A DNA stretch of 64,000 nt from Synaphobranchus kaupii (lineage: Eukaryota > Chordata > Actinopteri > Anguilliformes > Synaphobranchidae). The translations under genes and the position numbers were made by a program. How positions within the stretch are numbered: the first letter of the stretch is position 1; the number at the start of each line of letters is the position of its first letter. The stretch is from contig CM056380.1 in NCBI GenBank assembly GCA_029718625.1, positions 108,035,535-108,099,534 of the forward strand, given 5' to 3'. This document shows, in pieces, positions 47,627 to 57,461 of the stretch. The notes beneath the pieces were generated by a model, which had not been told where the DNA came from, ran no database searches, and saw only the letters and a program-made list of their open reading frames with translations.

Positions 47627-49030
47627 TGTTACGATCCTGATACGGGACGAACCCAAGTGCAACGACCAGGAGACAGATTACAGAAAGTGGAACTTTATTA
47701 AGCGTTGGGGTGGTCCCAAAGCTGTACACGGGAGCAAAACAGGTTAGTTAGTTAACACAGGATAGCGTCCAACTGAGGACTGCTCCAAGCCGGAGCTGGA
47801 CTTGAAGAAACACGGAACTGTTCCAAGCCGGAACTGGACTTGAACGGAGGTGTCTAAAACACCGGAACTGGACTGGAACTGGACTGGAACTGGACTGGAA
47901 ACTGGATCGGAACTGGACTGGAAACTGGACCGGAAGGTCCACTCAGGAAACGGGAACGGCACGGAACTTGTTCCAAGCCGGAACTGGACTTGAACGGAGG
48001 TGTATAAAACACCGGAACTGGACTGGAACTGGACTGGGAACTGGACTGGAAACTGGACCGGAAGGTCCACTCAGGAACACAGGGGACGGCACGGAACTTG
48101 TTCCAAGCCGGAACTGGACTTGAACGGAGGTGTCTAAAACACCGGAACTGGACTGGAACTGGACTGGAAGCTGGACCGGGAGGTCCACTCAGGAACACAG
48201 GGGACGGCACGGAACTTGTTCCAAGCCGGAACTGGACTTGAACGGAGGTGTCTAAAACACCGGAACTGGACTGGAACTGGACTGGAAACTGGACTGGAGC
48301 TGGACTGGAAACTGGATCGGAACTGGGCTGGAACAGGACTGGAAACTGGACCGGGTAGCTTGAGTAACCGGGCAGAAAGCAGAGGTTAAAGGCAGGGTGT
48401 TGTGACAGGACTGTAGCTGGTGAATGCACCGCCGAGTTGGAAGGTGCGGCGTAGCTCGGGCAATACTGGCGTAAGCCGGCTGGCATGCAGAGGTCCTGGT
48501 ACCGCAACACGAGTACGGGAGGTACGTAACACGGGGAGGACAAACACAGCTGCGGGAAGACTGGAACTGCGGCGTCTGGAGGTTTTGAAGGGAAACAGGT
48601 AAATGCATGCAGCAGCGAAAGATTAGCAGAGATAGCTACCAGTCAGGAAACCAGGCGAACAGGTATGAACCAGCAGGCTCACAAACACTGGACCAGAAAC
48701 GGGATACGAAACAAACACGGTAGGTTAGTCAACGAACTGGCGCTGAATAGCAGCCAGCCAGGGGTTTAAATGGTGCAGGAAGTGAAGGAGAAAACGAGAA
48801 ACAGGTGTGATGTTAAATCAGGAGTGATTGCCGAAGCACAGCAGTGAGGAATGTGAGTAACGAGAGGGGCGAGTGATAGGCGGAAGCTAAAGTGGAAAAT
48901 GAAACCAAAAGTACCCGAGGGAGACGCCCAGTCCACAGCCAGGAGGAAAACACGGACAAGGGATCCAACATGACACGGAAGGAAACAAGGAAAACATGGA
49001 AAACGGACAGGACGGGAACGGAACGTTACA
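47627..49030 (-). repeat. 5' LTR of the chromovirus
   Basis: 1404 bp. In element sense: U3 about 290 bp (49030-48742), start site near 48741, a long repeat-bearing R region, AATAAA at 47699-47694, then a short U5. The resulting leader before gag would be about 1.1 kb and includes the tandem-repeat block and several ATGs. Confidence 0.95.
48741..48770 (-). promoter_or_regulatory. LTR core promoter: TATA-like box and start site
   Basis: TTTAAA at 48765-48770 lies 24-29 bases upstream (in element sense) of 48741, where the self-priming 11-mer begins. The spacing of a TATA box to its start site, found independently of the primer match, supports both calls. The same arrangement is in the 3' LTR at 42991-43020. 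Confidence 0.75.
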
Positions 49031-49190
49031 GTAAGATCACAAACATGTGATAAGAATGCTCTTAACGGAACATTCTAATGCTGATGTAACAATCACTACC
49101 GGTAACTGAAAGCAACAGTTCTAGAACATGTAGCATAGAATTTTGAATAAAAAAACATTCCAAAAAAAAAGAACACTACTCTTCAAAGGG

Positions 49191-49595
49191 TTAAATGACC
49201 ACAGCACGGTACTGTGTGTGTGAGACAAAAGTTAATTTCCGATGGATGTGTTCCAACGATTTGTTCTCCTGCTTCAGCGAATTTAAAGTTCACAAGCTCA
49301 CTAGGTCAGCCGTGTCAATAGTTCCCGGGGCACAAATTATGAATTAATTATTCATAGAATAATGTTTAAAGGCAGCAATCTGTTTTTCCAATCGAAATAG
49401 CCTAATATGTTCAGGGTAAGGGCTATTATAATACACAAACATAATGTAGAAAGATTTGCAAGCCACAGTGGAGGGAATAATTCTCACAGAACATGAGGGC
49501 TGACGTAGGCCTACCTGGGAGAGCACAGAGAGGGAAATAAGCCCCCCCATCCTGCAGGAGAATTAAATGCGTGTAGAATGCAGAGGGAGAAAAGA
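49191..49595. other. Unique sequence
   Basis: Right flank of the piggyBac-like element; nothing else is recognised. Confidence 0.5.
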
Positions 49596-49828
49596 TACAA
49601 GAATAGAATAGAATAGAATAACTTTTATTTTCCCGCTAGGGAACGTCAGTTGTAGCCCCAGCAACAACAAATAAGACATAGACAGTGGGGCAGACCCACG
49701 ACACACCAACATATCAAACAAAGACATTCAATAGAATCATTGCATTAATCAAACTAATTAAGTTAATTAAAGTGAACTAAAGTGGAATGCAGCCATGATT
49801 AAAAAAAGCCCCCGCTGTCCCGAGATGT
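49596..49828 (-). mobile_element. LINE 3' fragment with ATTCT tail, copy 2
   Basis: Same family and orientation as 41411-41629, with a longer pentamer tail (GAATAGAATAGAATA on the plus strand) and a 10-base AAAGTGAACT duplication near its 5' part. The coding region is missing. Confidence 0.75.
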
Positions 49829-50244
49829 CCAGTGTCATGAGGTTGAGCAAGGAGAAGTTCCACAAAACAATTCGATATGGTTCTTAATGCTAGTCTGGCA
49901 TCTTGCAAGTAATTTTGTGAAACATTTTGGCCACTGATGAAATACCTGATGAAGATCAATATGAACAAAAGGTTGTATGTATAATTAAATAAATTAGTTT
50001 GTAAGTGCGACATTGTGCGTGACTCTACTTATATTATGTGATGCAGTTTTTCTTACAGAAGTCCTTTTTAGTAATAACTTAGTGTGATAACTATATAATG
50101 AGCATTATCAACAGTGAAATTGCGTATCTCAGAATTGTACACAAATGTCTTAAGACTGAAGCAAAATGCAGCTGTGTAACAAACGTGGTGTCCGAGACGT
50201 CCCACTGGAGAAGTGCGAGAGTCAGAGCAGGTGTACACAGACAA
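49829..50244. other. Unique sequence
   Basis: Nothing recognised. Confidence 0.5.
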
Positions 50245-50378
50245 TGTGACATACCGCTACATACCGCTACATGCCGCTACATACCGCTAAATGCCGCTAC
50301 ATGCCGCTAAATACTGCTACATACCGCTAAATGCCGCTACATGCCGCTAAATACTGCTACATGCCGCTACATGCCGCG
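50245..50378. repeat. 10-bp minisatellite, about 13 copies
   Basis: Tandem CATACCGCTA/CATGCCGCTA/AATACTGCTA decamers. The unit is not a multiple of three and encodes nothing. Confidence 0.95.
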
Positions 50379-52523
50379 TATGCACAAATGACTAATGTAA
50401 AACCATTTTTCGCTTTTTTGACACAGACACAAAAAAAAAGAAAGAATGGTCAACCAGATTGACACACTGTGCATCCAATCGGTGACAGGTACCTACCTTT
50501 TTGAGTCAAGTTAATTGTGTTTTCTTCTAGGATTTTTGATTTTGGATTTGGCATTGTTTTTTGATTTGTTGTTTTTATTTAAAACATTTTTACCTGCTAA
50601 TTTGTTTTTGATTTAATAATTAGTTTGATGTGTTATTTTTCTTTTCTTTTTGCACTTCAGGGCCACCAATATATTCAATCCATATATGGGAAAAAAATAT
50701 TTTTGTGGTGTAAGGGTTGGCATGTGGGTGGCGAAGGTTTTGATAATGTTACTGCGGCCACCTCAGTGTAAAACTAATTAATCTTCCCTCTGTTCTTAGA
50801 GACAGATGAACTCTATAGGCACACCCACATGCCGGACCTTTGGAAAACCTCCCCAGACCCTGAGGTCAAGAAAAACCCAATTAATTTAGGAACGCCGAAA
50901 ACGAGAAATTCCTTGAAATTCCCGAAATGACAATTAGAAAAAATTACAATAAATATAAATAAAGAAAGAAATTGTAGGCTACTAGCAGTCCAGCAGCGGA
51001 TTTCTTTTTTTTTTTTAAAACCATGACCAAAAATTCATTTTGGTTTTAAAAACATCTTTTTAAAAAAATCATGTTTTACTATTTGAGGAGATGTGGCTGC
51101 TCGCCTCCCCCTCCCTCAGTTACACACGTCATACTCTTAAATCATTTGCTACCCCCCACCCACACACACTCCCGATCAATAAAGTGATTTATTTTTTTGC
51201 TTTTGCATCCAATGTTAGATTTGTACACTCTGCACACAGGGCAGTAAGTCAAATGCACGCACTTGGAAAATGTATTTGCATGTATGTTTTAAATATGTAA
51301 TATGTGTTGCTCACTTCCCTTTGATACCTCACTGCCTCCTGCAAAGCAACCTACAACTCAACCATTATGACAGATAGATACATTATTGGGAGGCGTTTCT
51401 CATGTTTTCTCATTCCTGTGGAGACTCTTGGAACATTATGTGAGAAGTTTCTGGAAAATGAATCTGTGGACAGATTTTACAGGGGCCTGTTTTTCCACCC
51501 AAACTTGGAGGTGACAAGGAGTGCAATGTGTGTGTTTCAACTTTACTGTGTCTACAATTCAACTGCAGAAAATCAAAAACTTTACCACAAAAAGGTGCCA
51601 CAAAAGCAGGTCTTACACCAGTGGCATGACACTGTCATAATGTATAGTGACAGTGTACATAACGCCCTTCTTTATAACTGTTGACCTGCGGTTGCATCTT
51701 GGACTCACGTCATTTTCCAAAAACCAAAACCAGGAAGCAGGAAATGGGCCTTAGACAACTCAGGAGCTCAGATAAATCAATACTACAGCTAAATCAAAGC
51801 TCAGATAAATCAATACAACAGCACACACTGGCCTGATTGAGTAACAGCACAAAGTCACAACATGGCCCATTTTCTCTTTTTCCTTCCTCTCTAAATGTCT
51901 ATCTCTCTGTCCCTCTCTCTTCCCCCCCCCCCTCTCTCTCTCTGTCAGTTCCTTTCTTTTTTATTTCTTTCTCACTCTGTCGTCTTTATATATAGAGTCA
52001 ATTTGTTCACTGAAATGTCTCACCATAGCAACACAGGACACCGTTCTGTTCAAACAAATCAATCAAATGGAATCTGCGGGTCTGTGCGGAAAGTACATCA
52101 CAGCCTGCCGTTTTCTCATCCTGTCAAAGGGATGTAAACCAGTCAGTGAGCAGGCAGCACACCAGCCCCACTACAGCACTCACATGCTTAATTAATCCTG
52201 CTAATTTTTTGCAGAGGTTTCTGCTCGTTTAAAGGATGGTATGGGACGACTCTGAAATTCAATTTTCTGCTCAGCTGAAATCCATAATTGAAATTCTCGT
52301 ACCTGACGGCGGTTCCCCTGTACACAAAGGGCCCGTATCACGCTGCGTTTGGGGAAGGTGTACTTCTTTTGAGGGAGCCTTGGTTAAGTGCGCACATTTA
52401 AAATGGAGGTTCATTTGTCCTGAGAGAATGCATTTCAGAGTCAAATACTTCAACTGCCTCCTTCTGGCATTGATTACCTCTGACCTCAATTATTGTCACG
52501 TCAAGAGGAACTGGCCCAGCATT
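50379..52523. other. Unique sequence with one unassigned open frame
   Basis: AT-rich at 50500-50720. A 105-codon frame at 51367-51684 (plus) starts with ATG and has no low complexity, but I recognise no domain and see no splice or promoter signal, so it is not called a gene. A CT/C-rich tract lies at 51895-51945. Confidence 0.45.
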
Positions 52524-52527
52524 GTGT

Positions 52528-52878
52528 CCTTCATTTAAGGCTAATATTTATGCTATTGTTTGCTAGCATTGATAGGGAGGGAGCACACACACCAAACAAT
52601 GTAGCAAGGTTCTGACTAATGGAGAACAATCACATAAAATGGAGGATAGTCCCATGCACCCCGAGGAAGACACTGTGTGTCAAAACATTGTTTTTTGTAA
52701 AAAAAAAAAAAATTACTTGCGAGTATTGCTTGCTAGCTTGTGTACTTCATTTAAGGCTAATATTTATGCTATTGGTTGCTAGCTTGTGTACTTCATTTAA
52801 GGCTAACATTTATGCTATTGTTTGCTAGCTTGTGTACTTCATTTAAGGCTAACATTTATGCTATTGTTTGCTAGCTTG
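52528..52878. repeat. 46-bp minisatellite interrupted by about 165 bp
   Basis: CTTCATTTAAGGCTAAYATT units occur once at 52529 and three times at 52745, 52791 and 52837 (period 46). Between the first and the rest lies about 165 bp ending in TTTTTTGTAAAAAAAAAAAA, which contains CCGAGGAAGACACTGTGTG and resembles the 3' region of a retroelement. It may be an insertion into the array. Confidence 0.8.
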
Positions 52879-53248
52879 CCATATATGACATTACATGCAA
52901 ACTTATCGATGAGACTATGTTTAGTGGTGTTTGCCTAATTTTGTGAAAGTTGAAACGTTACTTAGTGTGTGAATTGCAAGACGGTTACAATCGGACTCTT
53001 CTGTCAAGGTGAACATGGAACATGACATTGTAGTGCCAATGAAAAGATTAAATTTATAATCTGCAAAATGTGAAAAGATTAAGCATAGATTTTGGATAAT
53101 TTCTCTTAAGTCTTAATCTAATTGATTCCACCGTTTTTAATATTTGAGGTGCCTAACCAATAGTGCTGTAATCATATTACTGAATAACACCAGCTGTACA
53201 AATAAAGTTCCCAATGTCAAAAATGCTGAAAGACCAATAATTATATTT
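52879..53248. other. Unique AT-rich sequence
   Basis: Nothing recognised. Confidence 0.5.
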
Positions 53249-53256
53249 CCCTACAT

Positions 53257-53450
53257 CAGACACACTCAAATCTGGTCCTCAGGTCCAGTAGAGCTGCTGG
53301 CTTTCATTCCTCCCCTCTAATCAAGACTGATTTATACCTGGGACATCAGTCTCTGGCCAATCAGTGGCATTAAACTCATCAATTAACTATCAGGTAGAAA
53401 AGAAGACCAGCAGGACTTCTGGCCTGGAGGTGCAGATTTGAGTAACCCCG
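53257..53450. mobile_element. hAT miniature element, 194 bp
   Basis: Inverted ends share ACTCAAATCTG and a CCAGNAGnnCTGCTGG-type inner part. The octamers CCCTACAT (53249-53256) and CCCTACAC (53451-53458) match at 7 of 8, an hAT-type duplication. No open frame. Confidence 0.88.
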
Positions 53451-54272
53451 CCCTACACTGTCCTCTCTGCTTCTCAGGTACATATCTGTCTCTTGTCCAC
53501 ACTGTCAGCATGATTAATGAAAAATTTCACAGAAGTACAAGGTTCGAAATCATTCGTCAGGTTTCTGGCAACAGTATTGATCCAGGTGTCTGCTCAGGTA
53601 GGGTAATGAGATCTGTCAGGTGGAGAGGGAGGGAGGTGGGGATTTGGGGTGGAGCGTTATGGAAACCCTGGAATCTCTCCTTTGTGTGACGCTTGAGGTG
53701 AAACACACCTGTTGGCGTTCAGCGTCGGTGAGAACGGACTGGGAAGAGAGAACACGAGAGGCATTCAAAAACGGCTTAAAGCCGCAAAAAAAGTGTTTCA
53801 CAGCCTCTGATGCCGTTCCGCTGAAGGATATGTTCAGAAATTAATATTCATCAAGGATTTTGGTTGTGCAGGCGGACTGCTTCTGCATAACTTATCGTAC
53901 GAGGTCGCCTGTACAGCTCTGCTACTGTAGGCTGCCGTGAGTTGTACTGAATCCAAATTTCTTTGCAACAATTTTGGGCAGGTACCCCTGCCTCTGAGAG
54001 GGCTTTTTGATGTATTTGAACAGCCCCCCAGAGATGGTGCTCAGTTCTGCTCCATCTGTCTGTTAATGGAAAAAAAATTAAAAACTTAATGGAGCTTTTA
54101 AATTTGGTTAAACTCTAATGTCAATCAGTTCAGCGCTACTTTGCTAAAATTAAATTGGGTGGGATTCTGTCCCCTGAGGCAGCAACGATCCACAGTGTTA
54201 CTGTAAGCGGCTCGCTGGCTGTGTGTGGAGGACTAAAGAATACCTGCACACCAGCACCAGTAAATCCTCCTG
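53451..54272. other. Unique sequence
   Basis: No gene is recognised; short frames on both strands near 53438-53844 have no domain. Confidence 0.5.
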
Positions 54273-54366
54273 TTTGGTTTATTCAGGCTTCGTCTGGTAT
54301 ACATCATCAGATAGGCCTGACGAAGACCTCGTGGGTCGAAACATCGCAGCCTGAACAAACCACAAG
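54273..54366. repeat. Nested inverted repeat with a hammerhead-like core
   Basis: TGGTTTATTCAGGCT (54275-54289) is complementary, with one mismatch, to AGCCTGAACAAACCA (about 54348-54362). Inside, GGCTTCGTC pairs with GACGAAG. The segment CTGACGA-AGACCTCGTGGGTC-GAAAC has the CUGANGA and GAAA boxes and stem II of a hammerhead ribozyme, but no matching stem III/cleavage site was found. Penelope-like elements carry hammerhead motifs, so it may be a remnant of one. Confidence 0.4.
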
Positions 54367-54747
54367 GGAGCATTCGCTAGTGTGCAAGCATTCTCTATTC
54401 TGTCATCATCTCCTGCACCTGACCAAGTCAGTTGGATGTGCGTACAATGCGTTCGTCTCTAGCTGGCTGTGTGTGAAAGGTACGGCGGTACAGACTACAG
54501 AGTGCAGACTGAGGGCTAGTGCACAACGACAAGCTCACATTTCCATTCCAGCGTTTATACTGTAGAAAAAGTAGAGAATAACTTACTGTTTATACTTATA
54601 ATTTGGTCTTCAGATCATGGAAGTTTAGTCATGAAGTTTATTTATTTTTTTGATATACTATAGCCTTGCTGTTCCCTAATATATAATATAATAAAGCAGT
54701 CATATTAGGCATTAAATAGACAAGAGCGAAGGAGCACAGTCCCTTAA
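54367..54747. other. Unique sequence
   Basis: Nothing recognised. Confidence 0.5.
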
Positions 54748-55157
54748 AGGTTGTATCAGCGATTTTGGGTGACGTCACTTCTGAAGCGAAATCCCAAACA
54801 AACATACTTATGAATAATTATGTTATGTTTTAAAAAATAGTGTTCAAGCATCCAGAATTATAACCACGTTAATAACGTTTGTAAGAAACCAAACCGTTTG
54901 TAAATCCGTCAAGATTTCAGCGAGATAAGAGTATTAGCGTTTGTGCAGATCATTGTGATTGGTTGGAATACTGTTTATTTTGGTTTTGAGTGGTTGGTAG
55001 TACCATTTGTTTTTGTGTACGATCTCGGAGCATAGGCTGCCTACAGAGACGCGGTTTTTTGACGGCCTGCTTATGGGGCGGGCAGCTAGCGGATCGTGAG
55101 GAAAAATCAGATGAATGTGATCATTTATGTTTCCACCCAAAATCGCTGATACAACCT
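54748..55157. mobile_element. TTAA-flanked miniature element with 24-bp inverted ends
   Basis: The ends AGGTTGTATCAGCGATTTTG and its exact complement continue for 24 bp (54748-54771, 55134-55157). TTAA lies directly outside both (54744-54747 and 55158-55161). About 410 bp, no domain-bearing frame. The AGG start at TTAA is shared with the elements at 41147 and 55780, but the rest of the ends differ. Confidence 0.9.
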
Positions 55158-55775
55158 TTAAAACAGAAAAATAAGTTGCATGTAATCAGGGTGTTATGGG
55201 TAAAAGTGTTAGAGAGAGCTGGGGTTGAGGCGCCAATGTGCAGTCTACACCTCGAGTCATCTCAAGAGGAGCCTAAATGCATGAAAAGCTGCATTTAAAG
55301 GGCAGACACTATAGCGCACAAATCCGAAAACAGACTGCATCTGGCCATTTGCGGATATGTGTCCGCTGTCCGCTGTTGGAAACGGACATAATCTTGTGCA
55401 CGGTGGTGTTCTTGTCCAGAAATTTGACTATACATGGACATCCACTTCTCCTAATCAGGAATGCGAGTTCAGACATACCCGATCACAGACTTGGCCCGGC
55501 CTAGTTCCCAATTAAGTGTCTGGAAATATAAGCATCGGCGCGGGAATCTACTGCTCACGACCAACAAATTTCACAGAAATTTAACAGCTCCGATATATTC
55601 CATAAACTCGTCTTTTCATGCAGTGAGCCTAACTGCACCATTCATTTGCTGGCTAGGGTGATATCAATGGTATCCCATCCTGTTTGTTTGAGGAGTTTGG
55701 GGATTGAAACGGTAAGCGGGCAGAAACTTTACGTAACAAACCTGAGGCATTTTGTGTGGAACGTTGATGGCTTCC
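55158..55775. other. Unique sequence
   Basis: TTTAAAGGGCAGACACTATA at 55294 looks like another TTAA-type element end, but no partner end was found. No gene is recognised. Confidence 0.4.
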
Positions 55776-55779
55776 TTAA

Positions 55780-55951
55780 AGGGTAAGTTCGCTATTTTGG
55801 ACCTTGGACCCTATTTGCGGTCCGTCTTCCATGAACCTGACCCATGAAGTCCATTTTTTCGCTGATCGGTCCAGTATTGAGTTCGGTACAGATTTCCTGT
55901 AGGCTCTCACTGGGCTACAATGGAAGTGAACGGGGCAATCAGAAATGTTCG
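55780..55951. repeat. Left terminal inverted repeat
   Basis: Near-perfect inverted copy of 57462-57632. Because gene starts lie just inside each end, the repeats may also supply promoters; no TATA box was pinned down. Confidence 0.92.
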
Positions 55952-56195
55952 ATAAATGTGCTTTCATGTACAATAAATGAGACGGGAAGCTCAGGGTGTA
56001 TTGTTACCGGTATCAGTATGCTCTCCTGTGAAATGTATCTCAATCCGAACATTTTTACGTGCTTGGCATGGCTTGGAAGTAAGCATTTCTCTGTTGATTG
56101 TTTTCGCTGCTCCCGCGGAGTACTATGTGTCGGGGGTAGGGGAGCGGGAAGGTGTGCCGGCCGTTTACGAAACTATCTAGCTGAGCAGTCTGCGT

Positions 56196-56603
56196 TTGTT
56201 TACCTGCAGCAACGTAGGCTACAATTTCCACAAAAAAACTTGGATGATGGATTACTATAATGATTACGAAGACGAAGAATTCGATTTTGACTTTGACGTT
56301 ACTGGCTACAGATTTGAGCCAGAATACACGGACACGGAACTACAAGAGATGGATGATAAGAGAGCAAGAGAAGAGAGAGAGGCTGAAGTTGCGCAGGTAA
56401 TGTTATCCGAAGTCGCTGCCGAGGCTAGACCAAGAATTTCGGGGGACTTTTGGTGTTCTTGCAAGAGGTGCAAGCAGATGCCCAGAGAGGAGGAAAGTTT
56501 GTGTTGTAGGGGGTGGGATCTGTTGCTACCGAATGCCATTGAAAACCTGGATGTATCCGTGGATGACACTGGATCATCTCCATTGATTACCATTACACTA
56601 TGA
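56196..56603 (+). CDS. Small acidic protein with P2X7-ballast-like Cys module
   Basis: 135 residues from 56196; Met codons at 56244 and 56247 give a 119/118-residue form that starts right before the acidic tract and may be the true start. Layout: acidic Asp/Glu/Tyr region (19-34), charged helical stretch (52-66), then W86-C87-x-C89-x2-C92 followed by C103-C104. This W-C-x-C-x2-C…C-C pattern resembles the zinc-binding cytoplasmic 'ballast' region of P2X7 receptors, which in fish also occurs in many standalone proteins. No membrane segment is present. The C-terminal half of the ballast is missing or diverged. A polyadenylation signal (AATAAA, 56666-56671) follows 63 bp after the stop. Function unknown; the homology is by eye. 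Confidence 0.62.
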   Translation: MFTCSNVGYNFHKKTWMMDYYNDYEDEEFDFDFDVTGYRFEPEYTDTELQEMDDKRAREEREAEVAQVMLSEVAAEARPRISGDFWCSCKRCKQMPREEESLCCRGWDLLLPNAIENLDVSVDDTGSSPLITITL

Positions 56604-56665
56604 CTGCCAACAGATATGTGATAGATGAGAACTTTGGACAGGACACCATGCGTCAAGCATTTGTA

Positions 56666-56671
56666 AATAAA
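56666..56671 (+). terminator. Polyadenylation signal of the ballast-like gene
   Basis: AATAAA, 63 bp downstream of the stop codon at 56603, before the 3' end of the convergent THAP gene. Confidence 0.55.
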
Positions 56672-56759
56672 ACATTATAGAATTGTAAAAAGTTATAGTT
56701 GATGAACGTTTCCGACAGTTTTGTTACAAGAAAACAACTTATGTCAAGCTCGGATTTTG

Positions 56760-57134
56760 TTAGTTAGTATTGAGTGCTGGGTCAGAGGACGCGCTCAAAA
56801 AAAAAAAAAATGTTAGTAACGTTATAGCTAAATATAACTTACCTCCGCTCCGGTGCTTGATAGTGCTGCAGGTCCGACACGAGGAAGTGTTCTTTAGAAA
56901 CCAGTGTTTTGCTTCTGATTTGCGGTTACAGAAATCAGTAGCGTCGAAATGCGCTCCACAAACTCGTGAGTCTGCCAAACGGAGTTGATTGACTGGAGTG
57001 TTTATGTCGATCCATAAGACAACCAGCCAAAGTCTCAATCTTTCTGGGTCAGAGAACGGAAGCCTGTGAAAACTGGTCTTTGAGCGTCCAGACATTTTAT
57101 TCCCACAACCGGGGACTGCACATTCGCGCACCAT
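56760..57134 (-). CDS. THAP zinc-finger protein, probably first exon of a deleted gene
   Basis: The minus-strand frame of 124 residues begins M-V-R-E-C. It shows the THAP pattern: C5-x4-C10 and C59-x2-H62, with F22, P26, W36 and F63 at expected positions. THAP domains bind DNA and recur in transposase systems (P elements, Kolobok). After residue 97 the codons cross a strong splice donor (GAG|GTAAGT, intron from 56842), and the remaining 27 residues are hydrophobic intron-like translation. So the real exon is probably 57134-56843. TACTAAC, a T-run and AG follow within the next 50-66 bases and could act as acceptor. The rest of the gene, perhaps with the catalytic part, is absent. Confidence 0.75.
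   Translation of the reverse strand: MVRECAVPGCGNKMSGRSKTSFHRLPFSDPERLRLWLVVLWIDINTPVNQLRLADSRVCGAHFDATDFCNRKSEAKHWFLKNTSSCRTCSTIKHRSGGKLYLAITLLTFFFFLSASSDPALNTN
56837..56845 (-). promoter_or_regulatory. Splice donor of the THAP exon
   Basis: The minus strand reads GAG|GTAAGT at 56845-56837, a consensus 5' splice site. TACTAAC plus a 14-T tract and AG lie 28-66 bases downstream as a possible branch point and acceptor for a very short intron. Confidence 0.6.
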
Positions 57135-57461
57135 TGCTGTGATGAATTATTACAAATGATGATTACAAAAACTGCGTTACAAATATTTCTGCTGTAGGCT
57201 ACTAGCTAGTAAACTCCAACAGGAGGTCAGGACTCAGGATTTGTGATCAATTGCTTTTCAAGCGCCCCCCCCCCTCTCTACAACGTAGCTAGACTGCGGA
57301 AGTTTACAGTGCGAGGTAGTGCGGTCGGAGAAATAGTTCTGTTTCAAATGGAACTGTTGTTTCAACGTTCGGTTGCGATAGCCTACATTTCACAGGAGAG
57401 CATACTGAGACCGTAAGAATACACACTCAGCTATAAAAGCACATTTATCGTTGTTTTTCCA

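Larger units (their letters stand above)
41877..49030 (-). mobile_element. Complete Ty3/gypsy chromovirus, sushi/Tf1-like
   Basis: A 7154-bp LTR retrotransposon in minus orientation: 5' LTR 47627-49030, gag, pol, 3' LTR 41877-43280. The LTRs start TG and end CA (in element sense TGTAACG...CGTAACA), and the target site GTAAG is duplicated at 41872-41876 and 49031-49035. The LTRs were indistinguishable wherever compared, including a 229-codon frame present in both, which implies recent insertion. Both genes are open; there is no env. The very short space between LTR and gag, pol ending in the polypurine tract, a C-terminal chromodomain and a self-complementary primer site place it with Tf1/sushi elements. 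Confidence 0.95.
41139..49190. mobile_element. piggyBac-like miniature element, split by two insertions
   Basis: Pieces 41139-41146, 41869-41876 and 49036-49190 together make an element of about 171 bp. The left end reads CTCTTTAAGGTGTAAG (CCCTTTAAGG in the copy at 7666). The right end reads CTTCAAAGGG followed by TTAA at 49191-49194. The left target reads CTAA rather than TTAA. The first insertion (41147-41864) used a TTAA within its end; the second (41877-49030) used GTAAG a few bases on. Confidence 0.72.

Noticed and set aside
51367..51684. 105-codon open frame as a host gene
   Set aside because: No recognisable domain, no splice or promoter signal, and similar lengths occur by chance in this window.
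54321..54348. A hammerhead ribozyme in CTGACGA...GAAAC
   Set aside because: The two core boxes and stem II are present, but no stem III and no cleavage triplet could be placed next to them, so an active ribozyme is not supported.
55294..55775. A fourth TTAA/AGG element starting at TTTAAAGGGCAGAC
   Set aside because: No inverted partner end with TTAA was found nearby.
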